From assembly GCF_026151205.1 (NCBI RefSeq), contig NC_087082.1:1190001-1250000 (forward strand): a stretch of 60,000 nucleotides of DNA. The letters are read 5' to 3'. Both the position numbers and the translations under genes were made by a program. The stretch is from Bolinopsis microptera. Its lineage: Eukaryota > Ctenophora > Tentaculata > Lobata > Bolinopsidae. Of the stretch, positions 1 to 10,700 are shown piece after piece. Every line of letters starts with the position of its first letter. The stretch's first letter is position 1. The notes below the pieces were generated by a model. It did no database searches and was not told the DNA's origin. It saw only the letters and a list, made by a program, of their open reading frames with translations.

Positions 1-378
1 CAGAGTGTGGTGAACTGTCCAGCGATAAGGGTACAGTTTCAGTTCAGTCCTCAGAATGCGTTGCAAAGTCGTCCTAGGTATGCCAAGATTGGCCGAACGT
101 CTTCTGGTCGATTGCCTGGGGTGGTCTGCCACAGATCCTACTACAGCCACAGTGTTCTCAAAGGTCACTCCCGTAGATGGTGGACCAGATGCATCCTTTT
201 GTCGGTTGGTGACAACTCCATGTTCTATAAATTTCTTCTTAAGGTTGTAGACTGCTTTCCTAGTAGGGGGAGTGATTCCAGGGAATTTCGCTATGAACAG
301 TTGGATAAGAGCTGCGAAGGGGGTATCCTTGGATTCAGAAACAATAAATATCCGTTGCTGGAGAGTTAGTAGAGGCAT
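1..378 (-). CDS. Transposase N-terminal fragment (DUF4817/mariner-type HTH), cut by the window edge
   Basis: From an ATG at 378 the minus strand is open for 126 codons down to base 1. The protein opens with MPLLTLQQRIFIV and has the pattern PTRKAVYNLKKKFIEHGV, typical of the first helix-turn-helix of DUF4817/mariner-like transposases. A second HTH-like stretch follows (GIPRTTLQRIL, then LKLYPYRW), which in these families precedes the DDE/D catalytic core. That core would lie outside the window. The role would be binding of transposon ends. It sits upstream of, and antisense to, the exons at 1216-1528, probably in an intron of that gene. Whether the rest is intact cannot be judged. The family call rests on motif resemblance only. 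Confidence 0.6.
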   Translation of the reverse strand, partial: MPLLTLQQRIFIVSESKDTPFAALIQLFIAKFPGITPPTRKAVYNLKKKFIEHGVVTNRQKDASGPPSTGVTFENTVAVVGSVADHPRQSTRRRSANLGIPRTTLQRILRTELKLYPYRWTVHHTL

Positions 379-1215
379 GATGAGATGATCGTTAATGGTT
401 AATAAATTGTTGCGACTTTTAAGGGGGAAATCTATCCCTGCTATCGTAAAATTCCCATGAGAATTCATAAGATTATGGATTATCGACCGGAAATCTACGT
501 TATCGTTTGTTTTCTTTTCAAGTTTATTTACTCATCTCATGGGAATCGGCTGACCTGCTGTAAACCTATTTCAAACCACCGTTTGTAAAATCGATAAAAT
601 TGTAGGCTAATCATCCAGCTATAATTTTAAATTTGTTAAGGCAAGTGAGCAGAACGATATAAACAAGCAGGAAGGATCATCTGTGATAGTCCTTATCAGT
701 TATCTGCAGTTAAAATATAGGATGTACACTGTACAGCAGTGTAGAGAATGGAATGTGCGATGCATCGTGGTGAATAGAATTGGTAAAACATAAATAAATC
801 GGTGGTTTTTTAATTTTTTTACCCAGGATTTTTTTTGGTGGTTTCTATTAACCAATGTAAACAGTTCTGGGTGAGAAATTCAAGCTAGCTCGCTCAGGGG
901 CTTAATTGGTCAAATAAGCTCAGTGAAGCTCTCAATCACACAAAACTTGCCACAAAGGTTCATCTACTTGTTATTAACATTCTGTGAAATTTAGAAGAAA
1001 AAATATTTATCAGAACATAAGTTATGCCACTTTTTGTTTTTAAAATAATTAGCAAGATCTCAGCGACCTGTAACAATTTTAAGAGATAAGGATGTGTAGA
1101 CTATCATGGGCCACCCTATATCATGAGTTTACTATGAGAATGATTTCATTTAAGCATTAAGCATCTTACATCTTAGTTGTATTATTATTAATCATATTAA
1201 TAATTGTTCTTTCAG
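379..1215. other. Non-coding stretch, probably intron
   Basis: AT-rich sequence between the transposase fragment and the first supported exon. I see no conserved reading frame, RNA gene or tandem repeat here. Confidence 0.4.
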
Positions 1216-1528
1216 AAAAGATTGAAGAGCTGAATATATCACTGACAGAAACTACCAAACGTGCTGAAGAGGCCGAACGTCAACTCATTGTCCTAAAATC
1301 AAAAGCTTCGTTTTCGGAAAAATTGGTAAGTCATTATGATGATATATGGCATCACTAGAAAATGTAGTGATTTCAAAATATTACTCAATACTGATCATCA
1401 ATCTCAGAATTTCAGTGAGTAAATTGACCCTTTTATTTCAGGACATATCACTCGAAGAGGAAGAGGAAATAAAATCTTTACTGACATCAGAGCCAGAAGA
1501 GTTAGGCTCACAACAAGCTGCTCTCTGA
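1216..1528 (+). CDS. 3' end of an unidentified coiled-coil protein gene (last two exons)
   Basis: Two exons fit together: 1216-1325 (acceptor ttctttcag, donor gtaagt, ending in phase 0) and 1442-1528 (acceptor ttatttcag, stop TGA). They encode about 65 residues. The first is a heptad-like charged helix (KIEELNISLTETTKRAEEAE), the second a very acidic tail with a run of five glutamates ending in QQAAL. This looks like the C-terminus of a coiled-coil protein, but I do not recognise the family and propose no function. The 5' part lies outside the window or upstream of the transposase fragment. Good splice signals and matching phase support reality. The gene is on the same strand as, and about 850 bp upstream of, SNRNP27. 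Confidence 0.6.
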
Positions 1529-2047
1529 CTCAGCCTGTTTATAATACAAGAAGTGTAACAACACAGCTACTCAATCTATGATCTCACATGAACTGTGTCC
1601 ACCAGTTTGTTTAAAGATGTTGTCCAAGTTTCCTTGATATTGGAGGCTTGATCTATCAGGCATTCGACATTTTATTCCTTGAAATCAGATTATTTATATA
1701 TTTGTAATAATTTCATATTTTAATGGTTTTTGACATTTTTAGGGTTCGACAAACAGAGCAATATTTTAATTTTAAGGAGTAACGTTACAGAATATACATT
1801 TGCAAGTGTGCCACACCTGCGGTTAAGTTAGAATTTTAATTTCATCGAATTAGACTTGAATGTAATGGAGCAGTATCTGTATTGTGGATACTAGTAGACT
1901 AAGTGAAGAAGATGATATATTGATAGTTAATTATTTAAACAGACAAGACACAAATTGAGAGCCAGTATCGTCTATGTTTTGTAACTCTGTAATTGTGTCT
2001 CAGATATCAGGTGCCAACTAAAGCTAAAACACGTGCCCTTTGTCAGC

Positions 2048-2135
2048 AATAAACCCGAGTGTTAATGTTATAGCTCACATATCTGTGGGCTAGTTGTAAA
2101 TTTCACTATATTGCCAAATTTGTTTATTCAATAAA
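2048..2135 (+). terminator. Candidate polyadenylation signals for the coiled-coil gene
   Basis: AATAAA hexamers occur at 2048-2053 and 2130-2135, about 520-600 nt after the stop at 1528, with no other gene between. Their position fits a 3' UTR end, but no transcript data are available. Confidence 0.35.
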
Positions 2136-2370
2136 TAACATCTATAGTTTTTAATCATGTAAGGGATGTAACACATCGTTTAACTCATTGTCTCTTCAAT
2201 TGAATCAATCAGCTGGCCAATTAAATCATGTTAACATCAGTTATCGTTACTCCAATTTCATTGAAGCTGATGTTGTCAAATCATTTATCTATTATAATGT
2301 TTAACGCTGCTATGTTCGAAAGTTATAAATGTCAAGGTAACCAAGCTAGTAACCAAGGTAACCAAGCACC

Positions 2371-2382
2371 TTTTTAGATCTG
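2371..2382 (+). promoter_or_regulatory. Splice-acceptor-like site just before the SNRNP27 start codon
   Basis: A T run and AG (tttttag, AG at 2376-2377) end 5 nt before the ATG at 2383. This is either the end of an intron inside the 5' UTR or a spliced-leader trans-splice acceptor. The second reading is suggested because similar sites precede other genes in this window. Confidence 0.4.
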
Positions 2383-4185
2383 ATGAGTGATGAAGAAGTA
2401 GACGAATTTGGTCGAACTCGAGTGAAAAGTAAGTTATATTAGGGGTGGGCATATTCCTGAATGCAAGTCAAATTGTACACTTTGTGCAGATTTTCTTTGT
2501 TTACTCATTTATTTTATGCCAGCTATACACTGTACACTCAGTACTGTACAGTTAACAACAATCAAAGTGTTTAATATGCTAAAAGTGTTAACTAACACTT
2601 TTAGCATTATATATACACGTGTGTATCATTAAGTCCTAACTCAAGTCCTACCTCCCAATAAATTGTTTTTGCCTAGACCGAGAAAAGAAGAAAAGTCACA
2701 GCCCGTCCCCGCCTGCCCGATATAAAAAGTCCAGAAGGTCACCAAGACGGTCTAGAAGTCCCCGAAAAAGAAGTCGGAGTCCCAGGAGGTCTCCTCGAAG
2801 GGAGAGAACTAGAAGGTAATTAGTCGATCAGTAGCTTAATATTAATTATTTAAAACCGGTTCTTATACATGGCTTTTAATCTAGCAATGCAAATGGTCAG
2901 TTCGTCCAATAAGCAAGATGTAGCTTATTTAGTTTACTAAGTTTCGTTTTTATTCGGATAATTATGTTCGGCCGAAAATCAACCTTTCGTTCCTTTATTA
3001 TGATAATAAAATTTAATGATTTCTTGAAAAGCAGCAGCATGCCAAAGCTCGATCGTTTATATAATTATGAATTCATCTAAACAATTAAATTACTTTAAAC
3101 GTTTGGATAATCGACTTCCGTAGGAAAGTTAACCGAACATCATTCGATTTACTTTTGATTTGGTCGCTTCACTACCAAACCAAACTGTCCTATTCACGCT
3201 CTTGAAAACAGCGGTGTTTCCTAAAAGCCCGAACATTAAGGGTAGAAATTAGGGTAGACATTAGGGTAGACATTAGGGTAGACAACTAAATCAACTCTCA
3301 CTCCCAGTCCACGAAGAGCTGGCCGAGAAACACGTGATCGTAGTCCGGTAATCCCGGAAAAGGGCAGAGAAAGAGAAAGAGAGAAACCCAGGAAGAAGGA
3401 AGAACCAGGCCCAACATTCGACTCAGCAGTTGATAGTTATGTTAATACCCTGAAGAAGTTGACCAGGATACCTCGGGTGGTACCGAATCCAGGTTTGTTT
3501 TCTTCTTTGGTTTCTCACCAGTGATACATTTCACGTTATTGCGGGGAATGGTCCATACATTGACATAATTGAATATGTGTCATGTGTGTACGATGTAAAG
3601 AATAGCCTTCACCTCTAACATTTGACTGCCAACGTCTTATACTTCTTATACTATTTGTTACTCAGTAGTGTTATAATATGATATATTTGTTACTCATTAG
3701 TACAGTGTTATCATGCGAGTACAGCTTGGTAATCCACACTCTACACCACACCACACTCCACACCACACCATATTTAATACCTCTGTTCTGCAGAAGAAGA
3801 TGACGATGACCCTGTATTAGCTGCAGCTCTGGAAGACGATACTAATCTAGAAGACGAACAGATGGCTAAACTCATGGGCTTCAGCAATTTCGATACTTCC
3901 AAGGTTCCTGTCTTATTCCCATTTTGAAATTCTACTTTAATCATGTGGCTGCATATTTTATTTTACAAGATCCGAAAAGATTTTTACAATTTTATTCTTA
4001 TAATCATAATCTTTCCAACGGCAGGCTATTTATTTAACATTAAAGTTAAAATCATCTTTTCGCAGAATAAACACGTAGATGGATCCTGCAACGCATCAGG
4101 GACACACAAAGTACCGAAACGAAAGTACAGACAATATATGAACCGTCGGGGCGGGTTCAACAGACCACTAGATCCTATTTTATAG
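2383..4185 (+). CDS. SNRNP27: U4/U6.U5 tri-snRNP 27 kDa protein
   Basis: Five exons with GT/AG junctions and consistent phases: 2383-2428, 2677-2815, 3308-3492, 3794-3903, 4066-4185, giving 199 aa. The first half is an RS domain rich in RSPR/SPRR repeats, followed by RERERE-type charged sequence. The C-terminal block has the family hallmark: [14 protein letters not shown], a K-x-VDGS stretch, then [19 protein letters not shown] up to the end. In the known family this protein sits in the spliceosomal tri-snRNP in the nucleus and helps position the U6/5' splice-site region during activation. The human protein is about 155 aa; the extra length is mostly RS domain. The call is firm because the C-terminal 60 residues are nearly invariant across eukaryotes. 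No AATAAA is obvious in the 550 bp before the next gene. Confidence 0.93.
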
Positions 4186-4732
4186 CATTTTATAGCACTT
4201 GAGTTCTTATAGACTCGGTGTCATATTTGTTATGTTGACGATATTTTTACTGTAAACTGAAAGTACTGTGTTGTGGATTAATGATCGCATTGGTGATCTT
4301 GCAATTTGTTTCCTGGAATATACTGAGACAACTTTTATCGGAGATCTGTCACTGTACACGTCACATAACATAACTTGACTTATGTAATATTTCTTAAATA
4401 CCAAATTATATTCTTACTGTGGTGACGTTAAAGAACAGTCTACCAAATTTACCAATATCAGATTTAACAGTTTAAACAGTTTACAGACGCAAGTATAAAA
4501 CATTCAAGACTTATTTTTATAAACACAAACTTCGTTTCATGATAAAAAGGTTTATTCTAAATTGCTCAGAATTCTTTCTTGATACAATTGTGGTCTAGCG
4601 CAGATACTCACTTAATTTTCTTCCTGACTCCAGCTCCATGCATGCAGTCCCCTTTTTCTCTAATTCATATAATTGTGGACCTATGATCTAAACTGCACCA
4701 ATTTACATTTGCTTTCTTTTTTAGAAGATGAT
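4186..4732 (+). promoter_or_regulatory. Short SNRNP27/PHF20-like intergenic spacer ending in an acceptor-like site
   Basis: Only 547 bp separate the SNRNP27 stop from the next same-strand start codon. The spacer ends in a pyrimidine-rich run plus AG (gctttcttttttag, AG at 4723-4724), 8 nt before the ATG at 4733. No clear AATAAA or core promoter is seen. This fits a downstream gene of a trans-spliced operon, or a 5' UTR intron whose first exon lies further upstream. Confidence 0.35.
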
Positions 4733-7700
4733 ATGTCAAAGTCAAGTCTTCAATTGGTAGAAAATGAGTTGATTGAAGCACGTGAAGACGATTCTAGTCC
4801 CTGGTAAGTAACCCTAAACAGTGAACTGTATTTTTTATGAAGGAGTATTCTGAATCATATGCCAATAGCTCCGTTTTCTAACTTGAACCTAAAGTAGATT
4901 TATTAAAACGAATATCATACCAGGGTGCAAAACATGTGCCTTTGTTTCTACAACATCTATATTACTATATTATTTAAATAGACCTTTCAGAATTCAGCGC
5001 GGCACTATTTAAACAAAATAAAACCAAATTTTTACCACACGGCGCTTTGGAAAGCTTATGTGCCCACTTAAGCTTAATTTCGGAAACACTTTATATACTT
5101 AATTTCCTACACAAGTCCACTATTGAACAAATGATTATAATTTTGTACCCTGGCTCAGTTAAAATGTATAATTTAAAGTACATACCTCAAATACCTCCAC
5201 AACATACCCCTTATCCACTATTCAGGTATGTTGCACGAATATTAAAAGTTGAAGGCCGGCGAATCTTCATCCACTATCTTAACTGGCACAAAAGACACGA
5301 TCAATGGCTGCCTTCTAGGTCTCCCCGTATCAGAGCACTTAGTAAAAAGAATGCTGATAAACTCCCCGAGGAACAAAATTTAAAGGTGGGTGTTTGAAAT
5401 GTTTGGCTTTCTGTGGTTTATGGGAAATTTTGCTGTTTCAAGCAAAGGGGGTTTGAATTAATTTACATTTATTTAGCTTTAAAGCTGATACAGATTAGAT
5501 ATTGTTCGTAAAAATATAAAGTAACAGTTTACCGTCGAATTAAATGTAGTGAAAATGTGGTCGACTAACATTATTATATTTTACAGAGTGTAATGTTTAA
5601 AGTTGGACAAGCTATTGAGGCCAAATGGATTGATAAGCATTACTACCCTGGAACTATTCTCTCTGCTGAAGGAAACGGTATGAGATTTCAAACACAAGGA
5701 AACATTTTCTTTCTTTCTAAATATTGTTATTCTGCATCTTTAAGGCTGACATTTTGTTCTCGGGCAGCATGGTGTCTATCTTGGGCATCATCAGTAATAC
5801 GAGAACATTTATTACTTTGAACAGGTTTAATCCCGGAGCATTTCCTTTTGCTACTGATTCATGGCCTGCTCACAATTTCATTAAAACTCTTCTTTTATGG
5901 GTAGTACATACAGTCAAACTCACATTCCGACCAATCGTAGCTAATATTATTCCTTCCATTCCCATGTTAAGCTACTATAAGTGCAAGCGCGATGAAAATA
6001 TACAATTTCATTTCAGAATACTACCGAGTATTGTTCAGCGATGGGTTCAAAAAGAAGCTCCGATTCTCTCAGATACGTCACCCACTGGGAGCAGTTGAGG
6101 TATGTTAGACCACGTGTTAGACCACGTGTTAGACCACGTGGTTAGACCACGTAGAATTTAAGTAGCAACAAAAGTTATATTTCTGCTTGCTAAACACCCC
6201 TGTTTAAATAGAGAGTGGGGTGCTTAAATAGGCGCACACGGAGCATATTTTAAAAGGATCTGAATTCTTTTTGAAGGAATAGATTTTGCATGACGTTATT
6301 TACGCACTCAGTTCAAACCTTACCATCCAGCTATTTTCAAACTGATCCCTGATTTCAGGAGCCAGAACCAGAACCCGAACCAGAGAAGGAAGAAGACACT
6401 TCAGCAGTAGTAAGTGTGAGTAGTCGAGCTAAACGTCTATCAGCCAGGAATTCAGACGAACTAGTCTCCACTACTCGCTCAAAACGGCTCTCAGCACGAC
6501 TTAACCGCAACTCCTCCAGTGAGCCAACATCCAGGAACTCTTCTTCAGAGCGAAGTAGGAGGGATTCCAGCCCGGGAATTATAACTCTGAAGGACATGGT
6601 GAAAGATTCGGAAACCAAACCCTCGTCCCAGCCAAAAGATAGTCCTCCTAAAAAGGGGAGCCCGGTTAAGAAAGAAAGCCCAGCTAGGAAGGAAAGTCCA
6701 AACAAAAAGGAGAGTCAACCTGCAAAAAACAGCAGTCCGAAGACACCGGTGATGCCAAAGAAAAACTCTCCTAAAGCTGAATCTGACACAAAATCTTCCC
6801 ACACGCTGATAATTGATGACGTAATCGAGTTTGAGGTACCGAAGAAAGCGTCTCCCATAAAAGAGAAACATGATTTCAAGAAGGAGGCCCCCACTATTCA
6901 GATAGCGACTACTCCGGTACTGAAGCCGCACAAGTTGGAGCTGACCGAACCTGAACCTGTTCCAATAACCGACACTAAGATAACGAAGAGAGGTCACTCA
7001 GGCTGTGCTGATCAGGTTAGATTGTCTGTCATTTTTGGAAGCAACTTTTTAGTCTGACAGTTTAAAAATGCCATAATTGTCAAAAACATATTCTTTGTCG
7101 TTATGTTAGAGCTGAGAAAGTACATTCGGTTTTTCCTTACATATTTTCTCTTTTAGAGGCACAAAAGAGACCATTCTGACAGCAAGATATCAGTTGTTAA
7201 CTCGAAAGGATCTCGGAACAACAAACAACTCGACCACTCCAAAATCCCAATCATAGCGAGTGAGAAACAAGACAAATTGACTGACCAGAAAGTTGGTGAA
7301 AAGCAAGCTGGAACCGATGGACTGAAGTCAGATCTGATGTCAGATCATATCAGTCAACTTCAGAGAAATCAAAGGGATCAGTCAGCTAGGTTAGTTGATA
7401 TGATAATAAAGAGATAAATAGCGAGTCTAAAGAATGACGAATATAAAACGGGGGGAATTCAATGGTGAAAAATGGTGAAATTTTACAATTTGGAAACCCT
7501 ATTCACCATAAAAATCATTCACCATTTTTCACAATCTTTCACCATTTTAATTTTTTATTTTCAAAGTATCAAATTGAAATATTAAATGTGTACCAAGGTC
7601 CAAGAGCTCAGTTTTGATGAACCTTACTCGCCATGTTCACTAAAGTAACCAATTTTGATGTACATTGTACTCACCATGATCACCAAAAGTTACTAGATTT

Positions 7701-10700
7701 GATTTATCTTACTCGCCATGTTCACTAAAGTAACCAATTTTGATGTACCTAATACTCGCCATGTTCACCAAAAGTTACCAGTATCAATGTATCTTTCTCA
7801 GCATGTTATGTTCAGTGTTCACTAGTTTTGATGAAAAATGGTGATTGATAGTTTTGGTGAATCGAGTTTCCGAATTGTAAAACCTAGACTTACTTTAAAT
7901 TTAATGAAACATACCAAGTCCTTCTCCATACTGATATTCAATATATTTCACCTTCCCCAGACTGATATTCCACTCTCCCAGACTGATAGCAGCTAAAGGA
8001 GTGAAGGAGGTAGTTTACCAAACAGCGGGTTACAGCCAGGCAGCCATGATGGCCGGTTTAAAGCAGGGTCCAAGTGGTCCGGTCTACATGCCGCACATGC
8101 CGGGCAACATGCCGCACATGCCGGGCAACATGCCGCACATGCCAGGCATGTTTGGGACGCCTCCCTACTCTCAGTACTATCCGGTTAGTGAAAAAGTTCG
8201 TATTCGTTTATAACGAGATGTAAATAGAAAATTAAGAATTACATAATCTAGTTAGGAATCAATGTTTTCAAATAGAAAATTCAGAATTACATAATCTAGA
8301 ATCAATGAAATAAAAACGTTCCTTTACAATCTTGTATCATGTATTGTTATCCAAATTGCAAGGGTTGCCGTTACTTACTAAAGGCACTTTAGGTAGGTTC
8401 AGCAGGGATTGCTTCTGCTCAGCAGTATGTAGTACGACCTCCAATCACTTCTGGTCCAAAACTTTTTGCAGAAACCATTCCAAGTGTGAGTTTTGGGTAA
8501 TAGCGCGGTGTATCATTTGGTTGGTGTGGTATCAGAAAAACCCCTTCTAAAATTTAACCAGTGATACAACCGAATATTTTAAAACTTACACCAGCGTGTG
8601 ACCTTGGGATTAACTTGCAGATCTGAATTAAATGTAGACAAGAATTTGATCTATTAATGTGTGTGGTTTGTGGAAGACGGCGGGTTTTGTAGATAACGAA
8701 TCAACATTTAAAAGTTCAGATGTCATGATAGTTTACTCTTGAATTAAAATTACTGATGTCTATGTAGTGAACCACTCAACAACTAATTCTGACATTAGAG
8801 AACAATGAGAATGGTCTACGGAAGGGAAGTAATATCACTGTTAGTCTAGATTCTGGTTACATCAAAACCGTAGAATTTTGTAATGTGCCAGGGATTTCTT
8901 GGAAATATACCATTCGAGACACTATTACAGACACTTAGAAACACTATTAGAAACACTGTTATAGTTCCCGAGTCCATTTTAACACCAACCTCCCCCAGAC
9001 GACGTCCCACACAAACGCGTGGGGAATGCCAGGTCAGTACGCAGTTGCTAGCTCCTACTCTCCCGCCATGTCTCCCCATCACACTGCTGGCATATACGTG
9101 ACGTCACAGCAATTCGTGACGTCATCACAGCAACATCATCCCTCCCCTACTATTGTGTCTCCTGCCATGCAGAGTCCTGGGGTTGCTATATCTAGCCATC
9201 CAGGGGTTGCTATATCTAGCCATCCTATTGCCAGTCATCCTGGTCAGCCTCAGGGGTTTCCTTTGGAGTTCCAACAGCGAGCAATACCACAGCAAATTCC
9301 GCAGTCTAGGAAAACTAAGGTTTTCATTTTATTACAAAAATAAATTTTAATTATTTAACTGTTGCGTGGTTCAATTGCATGATGTTCCAATATTATTTAA
9401 CTAATTATCGGAACTGTAAGAGATCTTGCCTCTCTATGTTGGTCTCTTCAGCTCCCTCCCAGATTTTAACCCATCCAGTCAGGAATGTTCACGTGACAGC
9501 AGTATTTTCAGGCTGCAAGTGAGCCGAGCTCAAGTCCGTCACCTTCCAGTCACATGTCTCAATCTCCGTCCAGTCACATGTCTGCTTCTCCCTCTCATCC
9601 CTCCAGTCACATCTCCCCGTCTCCCTCGCATCCAGCGAACAGTCCTATACCTCACCACGTGACCAATGCTACTGGTCCCGTAACAGCCGGTACTGGCAGG
9701 TAAATACCGGGCATACCGGGCATTTCATTAGTTTCCAGTTATAGCTAGGGTAGAGGGAGCTACGGGTTTTAGTTCTGGTGTTTTATCGATATCACCCCAA
9801 ATATGAATGTGATGATGAAATAATTGTAATATCTTGATTAGATTTTAAATAGCTGCTACTTAGTCAAATTGATACGTCTTGTCGCGACGAAAAATTACCT
9901 TTTATGCTTTCAAGAATCCAATAAAATTTCTGCTTCTTAAGCCACGGTGTCTAGTAGGATAACCGTAAGTTTATTGGCATTAACCTTATATTTTACCAGC
10001 AGTGGAGGAGCGCAAACCCCGCCTAGAAAACTAGAAATTGCCAAAACGGACTCAGGGAAACAGAAGAGAAACAGAAGAGAAGGCTCTTCTGACGTAAGTT
10101 AGCCAAACATTTATAGTAACCATTTAATATTTATATTCTAATTCTTTATAGATAGTCATGTCAGCCGAGATTCCATTCTGTTTCACTAGCGCCGAGGCTG
10201 CTATACTATTAACTGTGATAAAGTAGCAGCCATTCTTTCTGCTACTACGAAACTTAATCATAAACGTGTGATTTTTCAGGGTTCGGGTAGAAAATCGCAG
10301 AAAAGGGGTCCTGAAGAACCAAAACAAGTTCGGAAGATTGTTAAAAAGAGTGGAAATCAAGCTGAAGCTTTGAAAAAGATCAGTTATGATATCTACGATT
10401 TCCCAGTTTCACTCACTACCAAAGCATCCAAAAAGGTAAAAATAATCTAAAACTAATAATTTCTTCTTTCTGAAGCTCCTAAAAACGGGTGGGCGACAAT
10501 TGACCCCCCGACAATTGACCCCCCGACAATTGACCCCCCGACAATTGACCCCCCGACAATTGACCCCCCGACAATTAACCCCCCGACAATTGACCCCCGA
10601 CAATTGACCCCCCGACAATTGACCCCCCGACAATTGACCCCCCGACAATTGACCCCCCGACAATTGACCCCCAAAAATATAATTGAATACCCCTGACCCT

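Noticed and set aside
8883-9101. Alternative start of the PHF20-like exon at the cccccag acceptor (8997)
   Set aside because: Reading from that acceptor in the required phase meets a stop; the acceptor at 9031-9032 keeps the frame, although its pyrimidine tract is poor.
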